Source: Phylloscopus collybita
Lineage: Eukaryota; Chordata; Aves; Passeriformes; Phylloscopidae
Reading direction: 5' to 3'
Assembly: GCA_027886175.1 (NCBI GenBank)
Contig: JAJNNQ010000013.1
Location: 186,001 to 250,000, forward strand
DNA length: 64,000 bases
This document shows positions 1-10,999 of the stretch, piece by piece (positions within the stretch are counted from its first letter, which is position 1; every line of letters starts with the position of its first letter). Under the pieces are notes generated by a model. The model was not told where the DNA came from, made no database searches, and worked only from the letters and a program-made list of their open reading frames with translations. The position numbers and the translations under genes were made by a program.

Positions 1-315
1 ATCACTCCATTTCCAAATTTTCTCGGTTTTTTTCGCTTGCGCTGTTTTGGGTCATATCTCCTTTCCAGAGGGGTTGTTAGACTTTGTTCTCTGATTTCAA
101 GATTTCGTTCCCTTTCCTGAAAGGAAGACTTTCCTTTCAGGAAAGGGAACGAAATCTTGCGATTTAATGAGCATTAATTGGGCAAGCTTTTGTCCATTTC
201 CCTGCACTTCTGGCCACCCCATTCACTTTTATGGTTTTCGCTTGCTTCTGTCATTTTTCCATGGTTTTTTTTTCCATTTCACTTCTGAGACATCTTCTCC
301 TATCTCTTGTTTTGC
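1..315. repeat. Partial monomer at the left window edge
   Basis: The window begins inside a monomer at ATCACTCCATTTCC and runs through a complete palindrome (98-159) to the next monomer start at 316. It carries the variants GATTTAATGAG and AAGCTTTTGTCC, both shared with the monomer at 2360-2770, so it belongs to the 2455-bp duplication. The array clearly continues to the left. Confidence 0.95.
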
Positions 316-509
316 ATGGCTTCCCTGATTCCAGGATTTAAATTGGAGTCATTTTTGGTAAGTCTTGGCCTTTTTCAGTGGCCCTCATTTCATCTCAGTC
401 TCTTTGGTGGCAATCACTCCATTTCCAAATTTTCTCGGTTTTTTTCGCTTGCGCTGTTTTGGGTCATATCTCCTTTCCAGAGGGGTTGTTAGACTTTGTT
501 CTCTGATTT

Positions 510-548
510 CAAGATTTCGTTCCCTTCAGGAAAGGGAACGAAATCTTG
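510..548. repeat. 39-bp shortened palindrome (centre deleted)
   Basis: The palindrome lacks 23 bp of its centre, leaving perfect 17-bp arms CAAGATTTCGTTCCCTT and their complement around a CAGGA loop. Deletion of the middle of a hairpin is typical of replication slippage or hairpin cleavage. Confidence 0.95.
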
Positions 549-2964
549 CGATTTTAATGAGCATTAATTGGGCAAGCTTCCCTCCATTTCCCTGCACTTC
601 TGGCCACCCCATTCACTTTTATGGTTTTCGCTTGCTTCTGTCATTTTTTATTTTTTTTTTTTCCATTTCACTTCTGAGATATCTTCTCCTATCTCTAGTT
701 TTGCATGGCTTCCCTGATTCCAGGATTTAAATTGGAGTCATTTTTGGTAAGTCTTGGCCTTTTTCAGTGGCCCTCATTTCATCTCAGTCTCTTTGGTGGC
801 AATCACTCCATTTCCAAATTTTCTCGGTTTTTTTCGCTTGCGCTGTTTTGGGTCATATCTCCTTTCCAGAGGGGTTGTTAGACTTTCTTCTCTGATTTCA
901 AGATTTCGTTCCCTTTCCTGAAAGGAAGACTTTCCTTTCAGGAAAGGGAACGAAATCTTGCGATTTTAATGAGCATTAATTGGGCAAGCTTCCGTCCATT
1001 TCCCTGCACTTCTGGCCACCCCATTCACTTTTATGGTTTTCGCTTGCTTCTGTCATTTTTCCATGGTTTTTTTTTCCATTTCACTTCTGAGATATCTTCT
1101 CCTATCTCTTGTTTTGCATGGCTTCCCTGATTCCAGGATTTAAATTGGAGTCATTTTTGGTAAGTCTTGGCCTTTTTCAGTGGCCCTCATTTCATCTCAG
1201 TCTCTTTGGTGGCAATCACTCCATTTCCAAATTTTCTCGGTTTTTTTCGCTTGCGCTGTTTTGGGTCATATCTCCTTTCCAGAGGGGTTGTTAGACTTTG
1301 TTCTCTGATTTCAAGATTTCGTTCCCTTTCCTGAAAGGAAGACTTTCCTTTCAGGAAAGGGAACGAAATCTTGCGATTTTAATGAGCATTAATTGGGCAA
1401 GCTTCCGTCCATTTCCCTGCACTTCTGGCCACCCCATTCACTTTTATGGTTTTCGCTTGCTTCTGTCATTTTTTATTTTTTTTTTTTTTCCATTTCACTT
1501 CTGAGATATCTTCTCCTATCTCTTGTTTTGCATGGCTTCCCTGATTCCAGGAATTAAATTGGAGTCATTTTTGGTAAGTCTTGGCCTTTTTCAGTGGCCC
1601 TCATTTCATCTCAGTCTCTTTGGTGGCAATCACTCCATTTCCAAATTTTCTCGGTTTTTTTCGCTTGCGCTGTTTTGGGTCATATCTCCTTTCCAGAGGG
1701 GTTGTTAGACTTTGTTCTCTGATTTCAAGATTTCGTTCCCTTTCCTGAAAGGAAGACTTTCCTTTCAGGAAAGGGAACGAAATCTTGCGATTTTAATGAG
1801 CATTAATTGGGCAAGCTTCCCTCCATTTCCCTGCACTTCTGGCCACCCCATTCACTTTTATGGTTTTCGCTTGCTTCTGTCATTTTTTATTTTTTTTTTT
1901 TTTCCATTTCACTTCTGAGATATCTTCTCCTATCTCTAGTTTTGCATGGCTTCCCTGATTCCAGGATTTAAATTGGAGTCATTTTTGGTAAGTCTTGGCC
2001 TTTTTCAGTGGCCCTCATTTCATCTCAGTCTCTTTGGTGGCAATCACTCCATTTCCAAATTTTCTCGGTTTTTTTCGCTTGCGCTGTTTTGGGTCATATC
2101 TCCTTTCCAGAGGGGTTGTTAGACTTTGTTCTCTGATTTCAAGATTTCGTTCCCTTTCCTGAAAGGAAGACTTTCCTTTCAGGAAAGGGAACGAAATCTT
2201 GCGATTTTAATGAGCATTAATTGGGCAAGCTTCCGTCCATTTCCCTGCACTTCTGGCCACCCCATTCACTTTTATGGTTTTCGCTTGCTTTTGTCATTTT
2301 TAAATTTTTTTTTTTTTCCATTTCACTTCTGAGACATCTTCTCCTATCTCTAGTTTAGCATGGCTTCCCTGATTCCAGGATTTAAATTGGAGTCATTTTT
2401 GGTAAGTCTTGCCTTTTTCAGTGGCCCTCATTTCATCTCAGTCTCTTTGGTGGCAATCACTCCATTTCCAAATTTTCTCGGTTTTTTTCGCTTGCGCTGT
2501 TTTGGGTCATATCTCCTTTCCAGAGGGGTTGTTAGACTTTGTTCTCTGATTTCAAGATTTCGTTCCCTTTCCTGAAAGGAAGACTTTCCTTTCAGGAAAG
2601 GGAACGAAATCTTGCGATTTAATGAGCATTAATTGGGCAAGCTTTTGTCCATTTCCCTGCACTTCTGGCCACCCCATTCACTTTTATGGTTTTCGCTTGC
2701 TTCTGTCATTTTTCCATGGTTTTTTTTTCCATTTCACTTCTGAGACATCTTCTCCTATCTCTTGTTTTGCATGGCTTCCCTGATTCCAGGATTTAAATTG
2801 GAGTCATTTTTGGTAAGTCTTGGCCTTTTTCAGTGGCCCTCATTTCATCTCAGTCTCTTTGGTGGCAATCACTCCATTTCCAAATTTTCTCGGTTTTTTT
2901 CGCTTGCGCTGTTTTGGGTCATATCTCCTTTCCAGAGGGGTTGTTAGACTTTGTTCTCTGATTT

Positions 2965-3003
2965 CAAGATTTCGTTCCCTTCAGGAAAGGGAACGAAATC
3001 TTG
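2965..3003. repeat. 39-bp shortened palindrome, copy by 2455-bp duplication
   Basis: It has the same deletion and loop as the copy at 510-548, and the flanking monomers also match. It was therefore inherited by segment duplication and is not a new deletion. Confidence 0.95.
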
Positions 3004-3923
3004 CGATTTTAATGAGCATTAATTGGGCAAGCTTCCCTCCATTTCCCTGCACTTCTGGCCACCCCATTCACTTTTATGGTTTTCGCTTGCTTCTGTCATT
3101 TTTCCAAGGTTTTTTTTCCATTTCACTTCTGAGATATCTTCTCCTATCTCTAGTTTTGCATGGCTTCCCTGATTCCAGGATTTAAATTGGAGTCATTTTT
3201 GGTAAGTCTTGGCCTTTTTCAGTGGCCCTCATTTCATCTCAGTCTCTTTGGTGGCAATCACTCCATTTCCAAATTTTCTCGGTTTTTTTCGCTTGCGCTG
3301 TTTTGGGTCATATCTCCTTTCCAGAGGGGTTGTTAGACTTTCTTCTCTGATTTCAAGATTTCGTTCCCTTTCCTGAAAGGAAGACTTTCCTTTCAGGAAA
3401 GGGAACGAAATCTTGCGATTTTAATGAGCATTAATTGGGCAAGCTTCCGTCCATTTCCCTGCACTTCTGGCCACCCCATTCACTTTTATGGTTTTCGCTT
3501 GCTTCTGTCATTTTTCCATGGTTTTTTTTTCCATTTCACTTCTGAGATATCTTCTCCTATCTCTTGTTTTGCATGGCTTCCCTGATTCCAGGATTTAAAT
3601 TGGAGTCATTTTTGGTAAGTCTTGGCCTTTTTCAGTGGCCCTCATTTCATCTCAGTCTCTTTGGTGGCAATCACTCCATTTCCAAATTTTCTCGGTTTTT
3701 TTCGCTTGCGCTGTTTTGGGTCATATCTCCTTTCCAGAGGGGTTGTTAGACTTTGTTCTCTGATTTCAAGATTTCGTTCCCTTTCCTGAAAGGAAGACTT
3801 TCCTTTCAGGAAAGGGAACGAAATCTTGCGATTTTAATGAGCATTAATTGGGCAAGCTTCCCTCCATTTCCCTGCACTTCTGGCCACCCCATTCACTTTT
3901 ATGGTTTTCGCTTGCTTCTGTCA

Positions 3924-3943
3924 TTTTTTTTTTTTTTTTTTTT
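3924..3943. repeat. Expanded poly-T tract (T20)
   Basis: The consensus TTTTTCCATGG followed by T9 is replaced by an unbroken run of 20 T. Related forms with one interrupting A, such as TTTTTTATTTTTTTT, occur near 645, 1472, 1886, 5143 and 5966. Confidence 0.9.
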
Positions 3944-5004
3944 CCATTTCACTTCTGAGATATCTTCTCCTATCTCTAGTTTTGCATGGCTTCCCTGATT
4001 CCAGGATTTAAATTGGAGTCATTTTTGGTAAGTCTTGGCCTTTTTCAGTGGCCCTCATTTCATCTCAGTCTCTTTGGTGGCAATCACTCCATTTCCAAAT
4101 TTTCTCGGTTTTTTTCGCTTGCGCTGTTTTGGGTCATATCTCCTTTCCAGAGGGGTTGTTAGACTTTGTTCTCTGATTTCAAGATTTCGTTCCCTTTCCT
4201 GAAAGGAAGACTTTCCTTTCAGGAAAGGGAACGAAATCTTGCGATTTTAATGAGCATTAATTGGGCAAGCTTCCGTCCATTTCCCTGCACTTCTGGCCAC
4301 CCCATTCACTTTTATGGTTTTCGCTTGCTTTTGTCATTTTTAAATTTTTTTTTTTTTCCATTTCACTTCTGAGACATCTTCTCCTATCTCTAGTTTAGCA
4401 TGGCTTCCCTGATTCCAGGATTTAAATTGGAGTCATTTTTGGTAAGTCTTGCCTTTTTCAGTGGCCCTCATTTCATCTCAGTCTCTTTGGTGGCAATCAC
4501 TCCATTTCCAAATTTTCTCGGTTTTTTTCGCTTGCGCTGTTTTGGGTCATATCTCCTTTCCAGAGGGGTTGTTAGACTTTGTTCTCTGATTTCAAGATTT
4601 CGTTCCCTTTCCTGAAAGGAAGACTTTCCTTTCAGGAAAGGGAACGAAATCTTGCGATTTAATGAGCATTAATTGGGCAAGCTTCCGTCCATTTCCCTGC
4701 ACTTCTGGCCACCCCATTCACTTTTATGGTTTTCGCTTGCTTCTGTCATTTTTCCATGGTTTTTTTTTCCATTTCACTTCTGAGACATCTTCTCCTATCT
4801 CTTGTTTTGCATGGCTTCCCTGATTCCAGGATTTAAATTGGAGTCATTTTTGGTAAGTCTTGGCCTTTTTCAGTGGCCCTCATTTCATCTCAGTCTCTTT
4901 GGTGGCAATCACTCCATTTCCAAATTTTCTCGGTTTTTTTCGCTTGCGCTGTTTTGGGTCATATCTCCTTTCCAGAGGGGTTGTTAGACTTTGTTCTCTG
5001 ATTT

Positions 5005-5043
5005 CAAGATTTCGTTCCCTTCAGGAAAGGGAACGAAATCTTG
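5005..5043. repeat. 39-bp shortened palindrome, copy by 2040-bp duplication
   Basis: This is the third copy of the same deletion allele, 2040 bp after 2965. Surrounding variants also match the earlier copy. Confidence 0.95.
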
Positions 5044-7033
5044 CGATTTTAATGAGCATTAATTGGGCAAGCTTCCGTCCATTTCCCTGCACTTCTGGCC
5101 ACCCCATTCACTTTTATGGTTTTCGCTTGCTTCTGTCATTTTTTATTTTTTTTTTTTCCATTTCACTTCTGAGATATCTTCTCCTATCTCTAGTTTTGCA
5201 TGGCTTCCCTGATTCCAGGATTTAAATTGGAGTCATTTTTGGTAAGTCTTGGCCTTTTTCAGTGGCCCTCATTTCATCTCAGTCTCTTTGGTGGCAATCA
5301 CTCCATTTCCAAATTTTCTCGGTTTTTTTCGCTTGCGCTGTTTTGGGTCATATCTCCTTTCCAGAGGGGTTGTTAGACTTTCTTCTCTGATTTCAAGATT
5401 TCGTTCCCTTTCCTGAAAGGAAGACTTTCCTTTCAGGAAAGGGAACGAAATCTTGTGATTTTAATGAGCATTAATTGGGCAAGCTTCCGTCCATTTCCCT
5501 GCACTTCTGGCCACCCCATTCACTTTTATGGTTTTCGCTTGCTTCTGTCATTTTTCCATGGTTTTTTTTTCCATTTCACTTCTGAGATATCTTCTCCTAT
5601 CTCTTGTTTTGCATGGCTTCCCTGATTCCAGGAATTAAATTGGAGTCATTTTTGGTAAGTCTTGGCCTTTTTCAGTGGCCCTCATTTCATCTCAGTCTCT
5701 TTGGTGGCAATCACACCATTTCCAAATTTTCTCGGTTTTTTTCGCTTGCGCTGTTTTGGGTCATATCTCCTTTCCAGAGGGGTTGTTAGACTTTGTTCTC
5801 TGATTTCAAGATTTCGTTCCCTTTCCTGAAAGGAAGAGTTTCCTTTCAGGAAAGGGAACGAAATCTTGCGATTTTAATGAGCATTAATTGGGCAAGCTTC
5901 CCTCCATTTCCCTGCACTTCTGGCCACCCCATTCACTTTTATGGTTTTCGCTTGCTTCTGTCATTTTTTATTTTTTTTTTTTTTTCCATTTCACTTCTGA
6001 GATATTTTCTCCTATCTCTAGTTTTGCATGGCTTCCCTGATTCCAGGATTTAAATTGGAGTCATTTTTGGTAAGTCTTGGCCTTTTTCAGTGGCCCTCAT
6101 TTCATCTCAGTTCCTTTGGTGGCAATCACTCCATTTCCAAATTTTCTCGGTTTTTTTCGCTTGCGCTGTTTTGGGTCATATCTCCTTTCCAGAGGGGTTG
6201 TTAGACTTTGTTCTCTGATTTCAAGATTTCGTTCCCTTTCCTGAAAGGAAGACTTTCCTTTCAGGAAAGGGAACGAAATCTTGCGATTTTAATGAGCATT
6301 AATTGCGCAAGCTTCCGTCCATTTCCCTGCACTTCTGGCCACCCCATTCACTTTTATGGTTTTCGCTTGCTTCTGTCATTTTTTATTTTTTTTTTTTTCC
6401 ATTTCACTTCTGAGACATCTTCTCCTATCTCTAGTTTTGCATGGCTTCCCTGATTCCAAGATTTAAATTGGAGTCATTTTTGGTAAGTCTTGGCCTTTTT
6501 CAGTGGCCCTCATTTCATCTCAGTCTCTTTGGTGGCAATCACTCCATTTCCAAATTTTCTCGGTTTTTTTCGCTTGCGCTGTTTTGGGTCATATCTCCTT
6601 TCCAGAGGGGTTGTTAGACTTTGTTCTCTGATTTCAAGATTTCGTTCCCTTTCCTGAAAGGAAGACTTTCCTTTCAGGAAAGGGAACGAAATCTTGCGAT
6701 TTTAATGAGCATTAATTGGGCAAGCTTCCGTCCATTTCCCTGCACTTCTGGCCACCCCATTCACTTTTATGGTTTTCGCTTGCTTTTGTCATTTTTAAAT
6801 TTTTTTTTTTTTCCATTTCACTTCTGAGACATCTTCTCCTATCTCTAGTTTAGCATGGCTTCCCTGATTCCAGGATTTAAATTGGAGTCATTTTTGGTAA
6901 GTCTTGCCTTTTTCAGTGGCCCTCATTTCATCTCAGTCTCTTTGGTGGCAATCACTCCATTTCCAAATTTTCTCGGTTTTTTTCGCTTGCGCTGTTTTGG
7001 GTCATATCTCCTTTCCAGAGGGGTTGTTAGACT

Positions 7034-8480
7034 TTGTTCTCTGATTTCAAGATTTCGTTCCCTTTCCTGAAAGGAAGACTTTCCTTTCAGGAAAGGGAAC
7101 GAAATCTTGTGATTTTAATGAGCATTAATTGGGCAAGCTTCCGTCCATTTCCCTGCACTTCTGGCCACCCCATTCACTTTTATGGTTTTCGCTTGCTTCT
7201 GTCATTTTTCCATGGTTTTTTTTTCCATTTCACTTCTGAGATATCTTCTCCTATCTCTTGTTTTGCATGGCTTCCCTGATTCCAGGAATTAAATTGGAGT
7301 CATTTTTGGTAAGTCTTGGCCTTTTTCAGTGGCCCTCATTTCATCTCAGTCTCTTTGGTGGCAATCACTCCATTTCCAAATTTTCTCGGTTTTTTTCGCT
7401 TGCGCTGTTTTGGGTCATATCTCCTTTCCAGAGGGGTTGTTAGACTTTGTTCTCTGATTTCAAGATTTCATTCCCTTTCCTGAAAGGAAGACTTTCCTTT
7501 CAGGAAAGGGAACGAAATCTTGCGATTTTAATGAGCATTAATTGGGCGAGCTTCCCTCCATTTCCCTGCACTTCTGGCCACCCCATTCACTTTTATGGTT
7601 TTCGCTTGCTTCTGTCATTTTTTATTTTTTTTTTTTTCCATTTCACTTCTGAGATATCTTCTCCTATCTCTAGTTTTGCATGGCTTCCCTGATTCCAGGA
7701 TTTAAATTGGAGTCATTTTTGGTAAGTCTTGGCCTTTTTCAGTGGCCCTCATTTCATCTCAGTCTCTTTGGTGGCAATCACTCCATTTCCAAATTTTCTC
7801 GGTTTTTTTCGCTTGCGCTGTTTTGGGTCATATCTCCTTTCCAGAGGGGTTGTTAGACTTTGTTCTCTGATTTCAAGATTTCGTTCCCTTTCCTGAAAGG
7901 AAGACTTTCCTTTCAGGAAAGGGAACGAAATCTTGTGATTTTAATGAGCATTAATTGGGCAAGCTTCCGTCCATTTCCCTGCACTTCTGGCCACCCCATT
8001 CACTTTTATGGTTTTCGCTTGCTTCTGTCATTTTTCCATGGTTTTTTTTTCCATTTCACTTCTGAGATATCTTCTCCTATCTCTTGTTTTGCATGGCTTC
8101 CCTGATTCCAGGAATTAAATTGGAGTCATTTTTGGTAAGTCTTGGCCTTTTTCAGTGGCCCTCATTTCATCTCAGTCTCTTTGGTGGCAATCACTCCATT
8201 TCCAAATTTTCTCGGTTTTTTTCGCTTGCGCTGTTTTGGGTCATATCTCCTTTCCAGAGGGGTTGTTAGACTTTGTTCTCTGATTTCAAGATTTCGTTCC
8301 CTTTCCTGAAAGGAAGACTTTCCTTTCAGGAAAGGGAACGAAATCTTGTGATTTTAATGAGCATTAATTGGGCAAGCTTCCGTCCATTTCCCTGCACTTC
8401 TGGCCACCCCATTCACTTTTATGGTTTTCGCTTGCTTCTGTCATTTTTTATTTTTTTTTTTTTTCCATTTCACTTCTGAG
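7034..8480. repeat. Dimer duplication, period 826 bp
   Basis: The linked variants CTTGTGATTTT (about 7108, 7934) and GGAATTAAA (about 7286, 8112) repeat 826 bp apart, that is two monomers. The same pair of markers occurs once earlier at about 5455 and 5632, so this dimer has an older relative in the 5.4-5.8 kb region. Confidence 0.75.
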
Positions 8481-9115
8481 ATATCTTCTCCTATCTCTAG
8501 TTTTGCATGGCTTCCCTGATTCCAGGATTTAAATTGGAGTCATTTTTGGTAAGTCTTGGCCTTTTTCAGTGGCCCGCATTTCATCTCAGTCTCTTTGGTG
8601 GCAATCACTCCATTTCCAAATTTTCTCGGTTTTTTTCGCTTGCGCTGTTTTGGGTCATATCTCCTTTCCAGAGGGGTTGTTAGACTTTGTTCTCTGATTT
8701 CAAGATTTCGTTCCCTTTCCTGAAAGGAAGACTTTCCTTTCAGGAAAGGGAACGAAATCTTGCGATTTTAATGAGCATTAATTGGGCAAGCTTCCTTCCA
8801 TTTCCCTGCACTTCTGGCCACCCCATTCACTTTTATGGTTTTCGCTTGCTTCTTTCATTTTTCTATGGTTTTTTTTTTTCCATTTCACTTCTGAGACATC
8901 TTCTCCTATCTCTTGTTTTGCATGGCTTCCCTGATTCCAGGATTTAAATTGGAGTCATTTTTGGTAAGTCTTGGCCTTTTTCAGTGGCCCTCATTTCATC
9001 TCAGTCTCTTTGGTGGCAATCACTCCATTTCCAAATTTTCTCGGTTTTTTTCGCTTGCGCTGTTTTGGGTCATATCTCCTTTCCAGAGGGGTTGTTAGAC
9101 TTTGTTCTCTGATTT

Positions 9116-9155
9116 CAAGATTTCGTTTCCTTTAAGGAAAGGGAACGAAATCTTG
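9116..9155. repeat. 40-bp shortened palindrome with TTTAAGG centre
   Basis: The centre reads CCTTTAAGGAAAGG, different from the 39-bp form. The left arm also has GTTTCC in place of GTTCCC, which breaks one pair with the right arm. Confidence 0.93.
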
Positions 9156-9250
9156 CGATTTTAATGAGCATTAATTGGGCAAGCTTCCGTCCATTTCCCT
9201 GCACTTCTGGCCACCCCATTCACTTTTATGGTTTTCGCTTGCTTCTGTCA

Positions 9251-9269
9251 TTTTTTTTTTTTTTTTTTT
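9251..9269. repeat. Expanded poly-T tract (T19)
   Basis: A run of 19 T occupies the place of the CCATGG-containing stretch. Similar uninterrupted runs lie near 9663 and 10873. Confidence 0.9.
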
Positions 9270-10738
9270 CCATTTCACTTCTGAGATATCTTCTCCTATC
9301 TCTTGTTTTGCATGGCTTCCCTGATTCCAGGATTTAAATTGGAGTCATTTTTGGTAAGTCTTGGCCTTTTTCAGTGGCCCTCATTTCATCTCAGTCTCTT
9401 TGGTGGCAATCACTCCATTTCCAAATTTTCTCGGTTTTTTTCGCTTGCGCTGTTTTGGGTCATATCTCCTTTCCAGAGGGGTTTTTAGACTTTGTTCTGT
9501 GATTTCAAGATTTCGTTCCCTTTCCTGAAAGGAAGACTTTCCTTTCAGGAAAGGGAACGAAATCTTGCGATTTTAATGAGCATTAATTGGGCAAGCTTCC
9601 GTCCATTTCCCTGCACTTCTGGCCACCCCATTCACTTTTATGGTTTTCGCTTGCTTCTGTCATTTTTTTTTTTTTTTCCCATTTCACTTCTGAGATATCT
9701 TCTCCTATTACTAGTTTTGCATGGCTTCCCTGATTCCAGGATTTAAATTGGAGTCATTTTTGTAAGTCTTGGCCTTTTTCAGTGGCCCTCATTTCATCTC
9801 AGTCTCTTTGGTGGCAATCACTCCATTTCCAAATTTTCTCGGGTTTTTTCGCTTGCGCTGTTTTGGGTCATATCTTCTTTCCAGAGGGGTTGTTAGACTT
9901 TGTTCTCTGATTTCAAGATTTCGTTCCCTTTCCTGAAAGGAAGACTTTCCTTTCAGGAAAGGGAACGAAATCTTGCGATTTTAATGAGCTTTAATTGGGC
10001 AAGCTTCCGTCCATTTCCCTGCACTTCTGGCCACCCCATTCACTTTTATGGTTTTCGCTTGCTTCTTTCATTTTTCCATGGTTTTTTTTTCCATTTCACT
10101 TCTGAGACATCTTCTCCTATCTCTTGTTTTGCATGGCTTCCCTGATTCCAGGATTTAAATTGGAGTCATTTTTGGTAAGTCTTGGCCTTTTTCAGTGGCC
10201 CTCATTTCATCTCAGTCTCTTTGGTGGCAATCACTCCATTTCCAAATTTTCTCGGTTTTTTTCGCTTGCGCTGTTTTGGGTCATATCTCCTTTCCAGAGG
10301 GGTTGTTAGACTTTGTTCTCTGATTTCAAGATTTCGTTCCCTTTCCTGAAAGGAAGAGTTTCCTTTCAGGAAAGGGAACGAAATCTTGTGATTTAATGAG
10401 CATTAATTGGGCAAGCTTCCGTCCATTTCCCTGCACTTCTGGCCACCCCATTCACTTTTATGGTTTTCGCTTGTTTCTGTCATTTTTCCATGTTTTTTTT
10501 TTCCATTTCACTTCTGAGACATCTTCTCCTATCTCTAGTTTTGCATGGCTTCCCTGATTCCAGGATTTAAATTGGAGTAATTTTTGGTAAGTCTTGGCCT
10601 TTTTCAGTGGCCCTCATTTCATCTCAGTCTCTTTGGTGGCAATCACTCCATTTCCAAATTTTCTCGGTTTTTTTCGCTTGCGCTGTTTTGGGTCATATCT
10701 CCTTTCCAGAGGGGTTGTTAGACTTTGTTCTCTGATTT

Positions 10739-10778
10739 CAAGATTTCGTTCCCTTTAAGGAAAGGGAACGAAATCTTG
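10739..10778. repeat. 40-bp shortened palindrome, perfect 18-bp arms
   Basis: The same TTTAAGG centre as at 9116 gives CCCTTTAAGGAAAGGG. Here the arms are perfect over 18 bp around an AAGG loop. It is a separate deletion allele from the 39-bp class. Confidence 0.93.
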
Positions 10779-10999
10779 CGATTTTAATGAGCATTAATTG
10801 GGCAAGCTTCCGTCCATTTCCCTGCACTTCTGGCCACCCCATTCACTTTTATGGTTTTCGCTTGCTTCTGTCATTTTTTTTTTTTTTTTTTCCATTTCAC
10901 TTCTGAGATATCTTCTCCTATTACTAGTTTTGCATGGCTTCCCTGATTCCAGGATTTAAATTGGAGTCATTTTTGGTAAGTCTTGGCCTTTTTCAGTGG

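Larger units (their letters stand above)
1..3960. repeat. 6-mer duplication, period 2455 bp
   Basis: Variants near 1-1500 recur 2455 bp later. Examples are AAGCTTTTGTCC (about 186 and 2641), the 39-bp short palindrome (510-548 and 2965-3003) and GACTTTCTTCTC in place of GACTTTGTTCTC (about 891 and 3346). The match ends around 1532/3986, where GGAATTAAA in the first copy meets GGATTTAAA in the second. The period is below 6 x 413 because one member has the short palindrome. Confidence 0.8.
2100..5830. repeat. 5-mer duplication, period 2040 bp, overlapping the 2455-bp one
   Basis: The marker TAGTTTAGCATGG at 2352 and 4392, the marker TTTTTAAATTTTTT near 2299 and 4339, the 39-bp palindrome at 2965 and 5005, and GACTTTCTTCTC near 3346 and 5386 all recur 2040 bp apart. 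Another TAGTTTAGC monomer lies at 6855, 2455 bp after 4400. The same group of monomers was therefore copied at least twice with different unit sizes. Confidence 0.8.
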
